DNA from: Viscum album
Lineage: Eukaryota; Streptophyta; Magnoliopsida; Santalales; Viscaceae
NCBI GenBank assembly: GCA_963277665.1
Contig: OY728159.1
Span: 1,022,335,343-1,022,399,342 of the forward strand
Direction of reading: 5' to 3'
DNA: 64,000 nt
The notes below the pieces were generated by a model. It ran no database searches and was not told the origin of the DNA. It worked only from the letters and a program-made list of their open reading frames with translations. Within the stretch, counting starts at the first letter, position 1. Each line of letters starts with the position of its first letter. Positions 23,000 through 36,699 of this stretch are shown in pieces. Position numbers and translations under genes: made by a program.

Positions 23000-25076
23000 T
23001 AGAATATACAATAGGTAACACGTAGCTAAAACAAACAACGAAAAAAAATTTATGACCACTGTAACATAACTGTAAAATTGGCAAGTATGAATAAATGTAG
23101 ACCAATTATGATATATATATATAAATATATATCATAATCAATAAAAATATATTGATAAATTTATATTAAATAAGAAATCAATTTTTAGTACAGTAATTTT
23201 ATTCCTCAAAATATGTTTTCTTAAAAAATTATTTTTATTGATTTTTATGAGAGAATATTATAACTGATTTATGGAAATTTAAAATAATTATTTAATAAAA
23301 ATAATATATTTTTTGGAATCATAATATCCAAATTATCTCTTTTTGAATTTTTTGGATATTTTTGGAAAGATCGATTTTCTAGTGAATAGTAAAAATACTA
23401 TTTTTTATAGAAAATAATATTTTTATTTCAAGAATTATAAAAGTAATGTTTTATTTTAAAATGGTTTAAAAGTAAAATTAGTGAAATTATATTATTTTTA
23501 ATACAATTAATTTAATTTTATTCAGTTTTATAGTGGAATTTGGTAGGAAAATATTTTTCTAAACAAAAAGCGTTTTCCTAAAACATGATTTTTTATTGTG
23601 TTTTGTGTTTCTTTTTAAAATTAATATATACTAATTATATAAATTGAATATTGAAAAATGAATATTTGGAATTAGGTTATTTTTTTTAATATTTTCCTAT
23701 TGTTTTTATTGATGAATAATAAAAACTACGGTGAATATTAATTACCATAGTAAATGAAAAATAGAATAAATAGGGATAAAAATAATGCGATAAGTCATGA
23801 AATACATTAAAAGCATTCCCCAATTTCATTGGATGAGTATGTTTTGAAAATAAACCTAAATAATTTTAAAATATTACATTTTTTTAAAATATTACATTTT
23901 TTTCATTTAACTTTTACTCTAATCATTATAATATTTCAGTAAAAGTTAAAGTTAACAATGTAACTTTCTTTCCATTAATATAAATAATATTTTTCGACAT
24001 GGGTAAAATTTTTTTGTCAGGAATTAAAATTTTATTTTTAACATGTATTTATTTTTTATCATGGTAATTTATTAATAATTCATAGTGATGAAATAATTAC
24101 CTTATATTTTTTTCCAATGTCAACTCAATGCTTGGGCAAGGAGTAAAAAAATCTAGTAAATTTTTTCAAAAACAATAGATGTAAGATTTTTTAGTTGAGT
24201 TAAAATGTAACATGAATTGTATTGATAAATATAACATAATATTTTTTAATTTTTTTTATTATAATTATAGAAATATATTTCTGAATTTAAAGTTAAATTA
24301 AATTAATTGTATAAAAAAGGCATTATTTATATTATATTGAAAATAAAATTGTATTAGATTATTTTAAAATAATAAAAATCCTAAAAGTAGAAAATAATTA
24401 TGATAAGTGTCCAAAAATTTATTCACTTGAATAATTATGAACTAATAATCACCTTATAAATAAAATTATAACCCTATAATATTAAGAATTCATTACCATA
24501 GTGAAGGTTAAAATATGTTACCCTAGGGGTTAAAAATGATAATGTTTAAAATGATACCTAATCATATAAAAAATTTATTTTATGATTTTATTTAGACATT
24601 ATATTCTTTATGTTCAAATCCATTTCTATTGGAAAAATTTTTACATGAGTAAGACTCATATTATTTTATAATAATTCATATTTTTCCAAAAATGAAAATA
24701 GAAATATTACATAATAAACAATAATATATTAAATGAATTGAAAATTCATAAATGGTTTATTCAGTCAATTAAATTTATTAAGGATGAAAGTATATATTAT
24801 TTTAAATTTATGTTTAACATTCCATTTTATATAATCTTTATTGACACTAAATATTAAAAAACATTAATATCATGGTAATTGTTATAATAGCCAACCATGA
24901 GTGTTAAAACTAAGAGATAATGGTGAAAAAAAATCAAAACATGTGAATTTTATATGAGATTATTTACACTCATAATAATATTATATTATAATTATAAATA
25001 TTTTAATACATTTTCCATGAAAATTAATTTAAATTAAATCAATACTTTATGTAATTCCAAGAGTATGTTTCCCTCA

Positions 25077-25089
25077 CTTATAAAGGGGC
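25077..25089 (+). promoter_or_regulatory. TATA box of LTR G
   Basis: acttataaagggg follows a cctc-rich stretch and precedes cacatcatatcctcc, the same neighbourhood as in LTRs B, F and H. Confidence 0.6.
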
Positions 25090-25434
25090 ACATCATATCC
25101 TCCATTGTATACAGTTTTCAATAATTATGGAACACACAATACCTTATCTAACATAACAATATATTCACTATCCACATAATATTTATTTATATAATTTCAA
25201 AAATAATAACCTTTCATAGATTATTTTGTAATCCAAAGAGGCTTCTCAAGGAAGAGCTATAACACTTAAGCGAGTGTTTTCAACTTTATTACTTATTAAA
25301 CCTCATCTAAATCCATAGTATACAATTTAAAATAAATAATTATGTATCATAAATATAAATAATTCTTATTATGATGAGGTAACATCCATTACCAACATTC
25401 CTTCAATATTTTAGAAAGTAAAAACATTTCCCTT

Positions 25435-25651
25435 GAGTACGTATAACTTACCATCTCCACATAAAGGTTTATATTTTTTTCAACACAACATTTATTGAGT
25501 GGTTATAATTATGCATTGAATAAATATATATGTTATTAATTATAATATTATTATTAATGAAAGTTGAATTATTATTCAATTTTCTTTCATTCCATCCATC
25601 GAAAAATGAAAAAACTATTTTTGTGTATGTACGACCTACTATCTCCATGAA
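25435..25651 (+). promoter_or_regulatory. Tandem pair of TACGTACG-type modules in LTR G
   Basis: gagtacgtataacttaccat followed by ctccac (25435-25461) and gtatgtacgacctactatct followed by ccatgaa (25625-25651) are two versions of one module 188 bases apart. Flanking words around the copies also resemble each other, so a unit of nearly 190 bases was duplicated in the ancestral LTR. Confidence 0.5.
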
Positions 25652-25691
25652 TGGTGTAATTCATTTTTCAATCTATACCTTTTTTTGATGA

Positions 25692-25709
25692 ATATATATA
25701 TATATATAT
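25692..25709. repeat. (AT)n microsatellite in LTR G
   Basis: A pure AT run at the position equivalent to the run in LTR A. Confidence 0.9.
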
Positions 25710-27457
25710 GTAACATATAATATATTTATATCATGGTTAAATAATATATATTTTGGGACTATGTTCAATGTATAAGGACCAGAACTACAGAACCCAGACT
25801 TCCATGAAAAAAAAACAGTTGACACATGGAATAATAATTTTAATAATTAATTTTTAATCATTGGGAATTAAAATGTTATAAATAGATAATATATGACATT
25901 ATAAGTATATAAAATATTTTTTTTAGAGAATAAAAATATGTTTAAATTTATTATATAAGATCTGTCATTTCTTTCAAAGCAATTCGAACTTGAGGTAAAG
26001 ATTTATGTTACAATGTCATTTTTTACCAATATTATTTATGATTAATATTCCAATGATTAACTTTCATAATAAACATATCCATAATATAATTAATTTCTTT
26101 AAAACATAGTTATTCTCGAATTATTCATGTAAAATAACCATTTACTCTATTTTTTATATAAAAGTTTAAAGAAAACATTGTCAAGAAAAAAAGACTTTAT
26201 TTCCTCTTTGGTGTGGAATTTTGTTCATCCATGTCTATTTTTTATTTAAAATGTTTTAAAAAATGTTTTAAATATTATTAAAATAATATTTTAATTAATT
26301 TTCTATCATACTTTTCATTATTAAAAATTTATTAAAACAAATAATGTTATTTTTTTTGCAATGAGTTACTTCGTAGTTTTTGCAAAAAATGTGAAAGGAA
26401 TATCTGTTATAATATAAATGATATTAATGGAAATTACCACTACGAATAATGATAAAATATTTAATGATTGTTTTAATAGTTTCCATGGATAATTGATAAT
26501 AAAATATTACAAAAAAATAATGTTGAAAATTTTATATTTTGTAGAAGTGATTCCAAAATGAAAATGGTCTTTCTCTCAAGAAATATTTAAAGTGATATTT
26601 TAAATGGAATTTTTATTTATGATAAATTACATTGATATTAATTACGAATTACTATATTTATGATCCAAGGATACAATCATTATTATTTACCTATACGGTT
26701 TCTGATTATGATAATGAAAATTTTATGAAACCTATTTATTTTCCCTGGGATTGGCTGTGATGAATTGTTAAAATGATTTAAAAAACCATTTCATTTATAT
26801 AGGTTATGATATAAGATGAATGTTTTATGATATTAAGATACATATATAAATTTATTATGATGAAACTCGACTAAGGATAAAATAATATAGGGGGCATGGG
26901 AACTAAATTCTCTCATATAGTCAGGGTAGCGATTCTTGACTAAAGAAATTAATTTTTTTATCTTATGTGTATTCCATAAACATATGCCTTATTCAAATGT
27001 TATGATCTTATTATTAATGTTCTTGTATTTCTCTATGATTCATGCATTATAAACATACATGTTATATGATATGATTAATTTTAATGATATTTTATATGTC
27101 GGGTATGTATTTTAAAATGTTAATCTAATTTTCTAATACCCTTATTATCTTGTTATATTTAAGTGATCATTGATACATCCTTTGTTTATCCTTATAGAGA
27201 ATAAAAAACCATCCATTATTATGTTTCCTTTTCTCTAGTTAATGATGAAATGTTTTTAGTGGGGTATGTTTAAGAAGAGTACTAAATGGGAAAATATTTT
27301 TAAGATACATTTAAGATCATTTATGAAATAAAAATATTATGTATCTAGTATCCATAGAATTTAAAAATACATAGATCTACCATGAATAATAATGTTTTTT
27401 ATTATATATTAATATAAAATATAGAGATATTTTTTATGTAATATATGGGTCTTTATA

Positions 27458-30400
27458 CGATCTTTCGACATATATAACATGAGTAGGTATCACAAATACT
27501 CATCTACAAGAATAAACCAGTGGACCAATTTTATAACCATTGAGTTGTAACATTTCTAGAGATATCCCTTTACATAGAGGTGGCATTAGAACAACAACAT
27601 TTATCTTATAATGAAGCTATTCGAGAATTTTTACAATAGTTTCATATAGATACAATTAGGAAATTACTACCAAACAAATAAAATATTTTTTTTAATATTC
27701 CATGACTAGAGGAAAGAAATTAGTTATCGAGGTAAATTTTCCATAGCCTATATAAGAATCCAATGCTATAAAGATAGTCAGTTAATAATGTGGAATTGAA
27801 GAATCCCCCAAAATACAATTATTATCTCCAATATTCTGTCGAGATAATTATTTAATACATCATATAATTTAATTATTAATTATTATTCTATAATATGGAC
27901 GATCATCTTTATTTTTATCAGAAAATTAATAAAACCTTTTCACATTTGAACCATTATCAATCATCCATATTTTTCTAATCCTCAGTCAATTATAATTTAG
28001 AAATATTTAGATGAGAAATATGTTGATATATGAACACCCTTAATTATTATAAAATGATTCATAATTTAAATCATAATTTTTAACTACTTGAAAAAAATTA
28101 TTTAATATTTAGAAATCAATCATCTCATAGACATTTTCCATTTAAAGGGTATTGATAGGTCGAATATAAAATCTTATTAACTATCACTGTACACCGAGGA
28201 TAATCTTATGAGATATTGTATTATAAGACATAGTATCCTCCTATGTTTATGCACTATTATGGATATATGCAGTCTAGATATAATGACATATGTTCTATCA
28301 CATAAGTTTAGTCCATCTCACTAGAATATGAGATATTGTATCCTCTAAGACCTATAGTCTTGGATCAATATAGGTATGAAAAAAATATAAAAACCTTTAC
28401 TATCACCATACACTAGTGTTGGTGAATTTATATATGTGAGAGGGAGTACATAGAATGAAGAAAATCATGAAGGGGTTTTTTAATTATGTATTCCAATGTT
28501 AAAAAGGGATCAAGTACCATTAAAAGTATGAATTCATGATTTTCACATGGACCATATGAATAAATGTTTGGGGATGAAGGGGTGAACTTAATTTTCCCCA
28601 AGATTTATGTTCCTTTGCATCATGGAATAATTTTTTCCTAGGTTATATGATATGACCAAAAATATTTGATTATTATTGTATAACGTCAACATTCCCCTAA
28701 GACTATAATGGGGGGATTAGAGGGAATGACCATGGTTATTTATTAGATTACTCTTTATGGGCATTACTTACCATGTTATGAGAATATTAAAATTATTAAA
28801 TTTTCAATTTTACCTAATCTATGAGAGGTTCATTGCCAATAAAAATTGACTCAAAATTTTACCTATTTTTCCTCTGCTAGTTTTAACCTAGTGAGTCTCA
28901 TGTATATTTTATTTTTTAGTTACATGGTTATGTAAGCCAGAATACTGTGGGATGGGATTTAAGTCCATAAAACATTGACCCAAATGTGATATGATATACC
29001 TATAAGAAAGTGAATGACATACCCAATAAGAATTTGTGAATAATTCCACAGGCATAGAGAACCTTTCGGACATGTGCATTAATTTTTTGTTAAAGATATG
29101 TGAAACAATGGATCTAATGTTTATGGTTGGTAAACATTGATAAAAATATTAGATTTTCTACATAGAAATATATTGTTAATATCCATAAATAAATGAGAGA
29201 CCAATAAGAGTATAGACTATCCTATTTTTATGGGAACACAGTTTACAATCATTATGCTCAGATGACAATGTCATGTGGTTTTGGTTCACTAAATAAGGAC
29301 CACTAAAATGATAAAAATATAATGTCAAAATATTTCTTAAAAATGGGTATAGTGTGGAAATATGTAAATTATAGTAATTTAAAATTAATTTTAAGTATGT
29401 ATTTTATGGAATATATAAATCATAACTTAGTATATTTGAATTTGGAAATAAAATTATGAAACATGTATACCATGGACAAACACTAAACATATTCGAATGA
29501 ATGGTTCCGCTGCAAATGTTTTTAAATCATAAAATCATTATAATAACTTCTACGTAGGATAAAATATGAATCATGATTTGTTGGGATGAATATGGTGGTA
29601 CCAAAATCATTTCAATGAATCCAAATGTGTTAGTTACTTAGGGCTATTAAGGATGTGTGAATATTCAGATATTTGATGAATGTAATATGTTATAGAGGGA
29701 AGGACACTCAAGAACGGTTCAGAAACACAAAAGGTTATTCCAAATTACATGGCACATTTTTGGAATTAGAATATAATAAATGGAATCAATTCCACAAGAA
29801 TGCGATATACAAGAAAAAATGACCTCTCTAACTATTTCTTAGACCATTATATCCAGAGAGTATAGTATAAATTTTTTTCAGGCCATATTATGCTAACCAA
29901 AATATTAAGTCCTTTTATATATCTTTGACTATAACTTTTTCATATATCTTATATGGTGATGACATGTTGAGAAAAGACTTCCCATTTTTTTATAGCTTCC
30001 CATTATGGGTTCTTGAACTAAAAATCCTCATGTTTTTTCCTCTTTCAGTTAAAAGTTAATACAATCATTACATAGAAGGGTTGTATTTTATGGTCTTATA
30101 GTTTTCCCCAAATGATGAAGTGGTCTATATTATAACAAGGGTTATATAAAAATTACCCTATTTGGGAAATTAGTACTATTATTGATATACCAAATTATGG
30201 TGCACATATTTAAATTTATGGGGCTTAGACTACAACATGTTAGAGTTTAAGGTCATATAACATAAACCAAATGTTTCCGAAGTTTATGGTTATACAACAT
30301 TGATCACTTGGTGAAATGGTCCATCTAGCTAGGGTGAACTAAAATTGACATGAATTATGGTCTTAATGCTAATATATAATATCTTGGGAGTGGATTTATT

Positions 30401-32900
30401 TAGTTTAAGATCACATTTCTCCAACCATTGGTATCTATGGTTTATGGTTACACAAATTAGAATAAATGACAATATGGTCTATCAAGCTAGTGAAAAGTAA
30501 TCCCAATGTGATTTAACATTCCAATGAAAGAATAAACCATCTTAGGATTTTATGCATATATTTTAATGTATTAGTTCTTGTACAATTATCTTATAATGTA
30601 TAATTCCATACAACTCGGATTGATGGTTAGGTTGTGACATGAAAAACCAAATGGGGCTCTAGGGATAAAACAATATAATAACATTTACCAGTGAATGGAG
30701 ATGATTTAAATCATGAATTAAGTTACTCATATCAGGATGTGGTGATATGGGATAAGTATTTGAGTAATACTATTGACCACAACTAAATGATGAGTTCCAC
30801 TGTAATATTTTTAGGATGCATAGATATTAGGGGACCTTATACATGAGATGAACACATGCCTATCGATTGTTAGGCTTAAATATAGAGGCACCATGATCAT
30901 TACCAAAAATAAGATCCACATGGATATAAATTAACTTATTTCAAATGGATATGAAATATTTTTGGTGATTCAAAACAGTCAAGGTATAAAACATGGGTTT
31001 AATGAAATGGATATTCAAAAATATTTTTGGGATATAGATTTCCTAAAAAACCATAGAAGGGTTATATAGTTCATGTCTAAAGGTGTGGAATTGGATAATG
31101 ATTTGTAGATTAATATGAAATATATGGTTTAGAAATCACTATGTAACCAAAAAAATAGAAGTAACAAGAAAATTATTTCCTAAAAATGATTTATTTTCCT
31201 AGAAATGAATTTGATATAAAATACCCATTTTGAAAGGGTATACCATTTAATTAGGGGGGTTAGCTATTGAATAATTTTTTAGTTGGATCTGAAATAATTG
31301 GCTCGGGCACTGGTAAATATTACAATTAATTAAAATACATACAAAAATAATTATAATGGTGAATTCACATACATATATCTCATGTTCATGGGAAGTATTG
31401 GTTGGTTTCACTTCAGACATAAGAGATTACAAGAAATCTAATCTGAATGAGTAAGTGAACAATCACAATGGGTGAAGCTAGTAGGATATATAAATGTCCC
31501 CAAAATAGAAATTTTTAGAATCACTATTTATCAAAAAATAATTATAATATATATAGTCAGATTTATTATAAAATATAATATCTTTGTAGATATATCTCAT
31601 ATTTAGGTGAGGGAATTTTTAAACCTTGCATGAAATTAAAACTAAAACAATATCTGTAGATGGAAACCGAGGAAGTGTCCTTCCGCATAGTCGGGGTAAT
31701 GAACTTGATATAAACACGAGGAGGAAAAAATATATGACATAATTATACTAAAAAAGTTTAAATTTACCATAGTGTAGTGATGTAAATGTAAATCATCTTT
31801 CATGAACCCTTAAATGGATCCTAATCTCATGTAGGGAAGTTGGATCATATAATATGGGCTAATATAAGAATTCTAGGGTCACATAGGATGGACCGTATAT
31901 TATACAGTATAGTTTAATGAAAATAGTAGACAATCATTATATAGTTTAAGGTTTCATGATGAGGAGATTTAAACAAGGGTTTTCATAGATCTTTCTTGTG
32001 CTTAGGACAAAATGGATTAGTTTCAGTGATTAACCCATAAATAAAATCCCAACAAAAATTAAATTTTCTAATATTATAATAAAGCTGATAAAATTAGAGA
32101 AGATTTATCTTATAATTTTCTTATAAATATCTATATTATAGTTGTCATATATTGGTCTAACTCATACATAATGATTATATATATCATGTAACATTCTATA
32201 ATAATTAATTTAGGGCCATGATGGATAGACCAATTGTCATGCAGTTTGTTGTAATGTGACCGATACTCAGATGATCCAAAGTTTATGGTCTTAGGATGAG
32301 AACCAATATATATATAGTGTGTTTTATCATTTTTTATTCTGTGAAAAATGAGATAACCTTATCTTAGTAAAAATTAGGGGAAGAGATACTTGTATGAATG
32401 AATAAAGGATTAAGCATTGAGATAAGGTGAGGCTTGATTAGAATTTTTGATTATGCCCAAGATAAAAGATATGGAAATATCTAAATATATTAATGCCTAA
32501 GAATTGAAAAACAAAGTTATTATATAAAACAGATATGTTATCCCATTTTAGAGTATGGTATAGGATGATCCATTGTGAATAAGGAGACTATACACTCAGA
32601 CACAGTTGAATATTTGAGATTTTATGATCAGGACCAAGATTAATGATCTGGGCATCATAATATAACATGTGAGGACATGAATCATGACACATTTAATTCT
32701 CCTATAGAAACATATCTACAAACATAACTCATGTATAGTGAGAGATGACAATATCATAATTTAAATTAAGGTACATTTAGAAAACCATACATAAATATAA
32801 TGTTCTGGACATTGGAAAAAAGGGGTATACATTGAAGGATTTTGTAGTAGGTGAACCAACCCTTACTCCATTTACCAGGAGGATGTGTATAATTTATTTT
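27458..32900. other. AT-rich region without genes; weak tandem repetition
   Basis: I found no coding motif, LTR end or terminal inverted repeat. Several phrases recur, such as gtttatggttayacaa, atggtcyatc-agctag, gtcatataacat and acattgaccc, mostly in 28900-32300. This suggests an old tandem or leader-type repeat worn almost beyond recognition. It could be decayed internal or leader sequence of an element connected with LTR F. Confidence 0.4.
30283..30520 (+). repeat. Two copies of a 167-bp diverged repeat unit (starts)
   Basis: gtttatggttatacaa followed by atggtccatctagctag (from 30283) recurs as gtttatggttacacaa followed by atggtctatcaagctag (from 30450). Weaker relatives appear near 28920, 29100, 30090 and 32270. 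Confidence 0.5.
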
Positions 32901-35900
32901 AGTGAAATAAGATACAAGATATCACATTAATTAGTATAGATAAGTTTAAAATTCTTATGGAAAAACATATACATGATTCAAATTTTACATTAGAAATAAA
33001 ATATAAAACATAATTTTATTGAATTCTTGAAACTCATTCAATGATTCATTATTCATAACATTGTGAATGGAAAAAAATAATGGTGATATGAATTATGCAT
33101 TTATAGTTTTCTAAAATAGAATTTATCATGTGTAAATAATGAATAATTGACATGGAAAGGTAAATAATGGAAAAACCATGTCATTTGATCAATAACATGA
33201 TCCCAAAATGCATCCATTGATAATATCAATGTAATAATATTATAAATTATGATAATTAAATTATAAATTATGTTAATTCATAATTTTAACTCATTATCAA
33301 GGCCTTGTGCTAATATATATCCAAATATTGGTACGTATACAACAGAACATGATTTAATAAAGTTGTCAAACTTGTTTTCTCATGATACATGTCGATGCAT
33401 GAAGGAAAAATCAATAAATAGACCCCACCCGTAACTTAATGTCAAATCCATTCTTCATTTATTTAATGATCAATTTATTTCATAAACAACATAAATTTTC
33501 ATCAAATATAAGTATTTAGTATGGAATATGGAATATCAATATTTTCATAGTCAATTTAATAACTTTTATAGCAAAACATCGTATATATTAATGGTATACA
33601 TTTTAAAAAATAAAAATACCCATGATAGAAATAATATGGATATAGATAAGAAATGTTATTATCCATAAAATATGGTCACATGAAATTAAACATTTGAAGA
33701 GAAATTTAACGAACACAAAATTAATCAATATATTAGACATGGTCATCAATTCATTAAAAAAGTATATTTTATCGTAAAATCATGTTTTTTAGATAATAAA
33801 ATAAACTGGAATAAAATAATATTAAATAAATATTCATTAAATAATTTACTTTTTAAAACCATTGAGACCATAAGAATAAACTAAATAGCCTAAAAAGGTT
33901 ATAGCGGAAGGAAAATCCACTAACACCGTATATATTAAAAAGAAACATTCATTTTTAATTTTTAATAAAATACAAAATTGAACTTTTCAGATAACATTAT
34001 AATGGATCATTTAAAATCTTATAAAAATTAAAGGATTTAATAAATGTAATTAATAAATAATTTTTGTATATATAAATGAATTTTTTAAAACAATTTTGAA
34101 TAATATAACCATAGAAGAAGAATATGCCCCATCTAGAAGATAAATAAGATCAAATATTATTTTAAACACTTATTTTCATGATTAAAGATACAAATAGATG
34201 AAAAATTGGATTACAATATTTAAACTCCTTGAACACCAAGAGTATATAAAAACATACAATGGTTATGAGGTATATATTATAATATTACTTTAATGAAAAT
34301 ATACAAAATCCCAACCAAATTTAGTTTGTAAAGTAAATTTCTACATATTTCGTAACATTGGAACTGTAACACCTTGAAAGAGTAATCTTGAAGTGAAAAA
34401 TTAATAACCATGAATAAATATATATTTATTTTATATACATATAAGAGGAAATATATACACCATGTAAAATAAAATAGGTTCATAATATCAAATATGTCTT
34501 AATGGAGTGATGAAATATCATACCTCACACATCCACTTTGTTGAAAATTATTTAATCTCATTTATAATTTTTTTAATTTTTCTAAAAATTGAAAAAATAA
34601 AAATTGATTCTTTATATCTTATATGGTCCACTTCTTACATATTATTACCTATTCTTTATTGATCTTTCATTATTATCATCATTTTAAGTGTCGACTATTT
34701 AGTTTTCTGATGCATGTTTCATCATAGATGTTTTGTTTCATGTGAACTGGTTACAGTTTCATCACATTTATAATTATATTTAGTATATTAAAATATTATT
34801 AATTAATTATATACATTTTTTTTAATAATCCATGTAATATAGTAATGAAAAATGAATCACATCGGTTATGGGATGTGGTAGTCCACACATTTAAATGAGA
34901 AATGTAATCATTTTCTAAAGGATATAAGGGAAAGTGGTAAGTATTATTTTATTATTTATGAAAAAATATCATATCATAGTTATAATTCTATTATAAATCC
35001 ACTTATATACACTATCCATGTAATTCAGTGATGGAAACAATACAACAATTCATGTGGCGATAGTCCGCTTTACACATGAGTGATAGTTTTTTTTTCTATT
35101 TGATATAGATAAATATGAATAAATATTATTCCATGAACATAATAAAATATTATCTAACGGTATATAGTAGTTTTTTATATTTAAATTGATAGGATATAAT
35201 TTATGATTCTAATATCAAAAGAAAAATGAATGTGTTCTGTTAATAAGATTACATCTTCTTGGAATGATCTCTTTTAGATATGCTCTTAATTACCCTAAGG
35301 ATGGTATTTTGAGAAGATATTTTTAAAATGTATATTTTTGAGATATTTTATTACGGTATGGTCAAGATATATGCATCAAAAGGTTTTAAGAACTGAGGGG
35401 AGGATGTTCCCTTTTATATGTTAGGTGGGTGGCAAACATTTCATTATTTAATGTTTTATAATATTTTATTGTCACATTCTTCTAATAGTTTCTCAAAATT
35501 GAGTTATAGAAATGGTGATAAAATATAGGTTATAAATATCTCCATGTAAAAGGATGTATAAATTTTTTGATTCTATTTTAACTCATATAACTTTATTTTA
35601 ACCACTAGGAATCATTTTTAACCTTAAATGTGGAAACCATTCAATACAGTTTTTACTATTCATAATAAAAAAATGAAATTGAACTCATCACCAAATTTTA
35701 ACATGAAGATTCAAAATATGGAAATCATTTTATTTAATTTCTTTCTTATAAGTTTTATAAATTAACTCAAAAATAATCCTGCAAAATGTGACGAAGTGTT
35801 GTTTCTTGAAAATTGAATTTTCAAGTATAAGATGGCATTACATTAAATATATGTCTTGATACAACCATTAAATGAATTTAAATTAATATAGGTATATATT

Positions 35901-36500
35901 TATATATAATCTATAAATTTCATTTATATCATTCATTATTAGATAATATTTTAGTTAATTAAATTGGATAAACATTATGCACTTAGAAATAGTTTATATA
36001 AAATATCTGTTTGTACCTAAAAATAATTTTCTTTTTTCTACTATAAAATTAATGATAAATAAATAGTTAATTATAATTATTATAAAAAATTATCATAAAT
36101 AAAATTTTGAATAGTTAAATACCACATTTCTAATTATTCATAAAATATTATTTTTAAGGGAAAATTGGAAAACTCATTCAAGTCATATTTTGAAATGGTA
36201 AGGTAAAAATTGATATTCATCATATCAAATTAGAATTTTTTGTGCCATGAAATATTAAAATGGTATTATAATTTATTCTAATTAATATAAAATGTTCCCT
36301 AAATATAATTTAATCATTTGAGTTGCATTTTTTATTCTTTCAGAAAATTTATCCATGAAATTTTAATAAAAATTACATTTTAAACAAATGAAGGTGGTTA
36401 TTCTTCATAATATTCTCATGTTCCCAAACTAGTTCATCTAATTTTTTTTCAATTTTGTCTCTCTACCAATCAATTTATAATATTATTTAACCCTTGTTCT
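32900..36500 (-). mobile_element. Tekay-type gypsy LTR F, minus strand (ends approximate)
   Basis: It is the 3' LTR of the pol remnant at 36700-39720. Landmarks shared with LTR H are the nagaccccaccc block near 33420 (57155 in H), the paired palindromic modules near 34874 and 35053, the TATA/cctcccctc segment at 35400, and AT-rich early-LTR text to about 36400. I did not find a crisp TGTRACACCC start or a terminal gggtcgttata, so borders are uncertain by a few hundred bases. The small open frame at 34277-34483 has no coding significance. Confidence 0.55.
35400..35420 (-). promoter_or_regulatory. TATA box of LTR F
   Basis: Read on the minus strand: catataaaagggaacatcct followed by cccc. This matches the layout of the other LTRs. 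Confidence 0.5.
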
Positions 36501-36699
36501 CAATTTTTAACAATCTCGATAGTATAATTACAATAAAATTGATGTTGTTTCAATTATATTTCTACAGAGGATAGATCATGCATTGGGTTTGGTGTAAAAT
36601 TTATTAATAAATATAAATGGAACACATTATACAATTTATAAATGATTGGTATCAATTTTAAATGGAAATCCAAAACTCTATTTAATTATATAATTATAT

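Larger units (their letters stand above)
23059..27457 (+). mobile_element. Tekay-type gypsy LTR G, apparently solo
   Basis: About 4.4 kb, the length of LTR C. The proposed start TGTAACATAAC is uncertain. The end, atatatgggtctttata, matches the end of LTR H on the other strand (agtatgggtcgttata). Inside are a block matching the early part of LTR H (about 23300-23450 versus 60000-60130 reversed), a TATA site near 25080, two TACGTACG-type modules and the terminal region shared with LTR A. No internal domain follows and no PBS is seen right after the end, which suggests a solo LTR or a deletion product. Confidence 0.65.

Noticed and set aside
23040..23160. Definite start and PPT for LTR G
   Set aside because: TGTAACATAAC at 23059 gives the right LTR length, but no purine tract precedes it, so only a tentative border is given.
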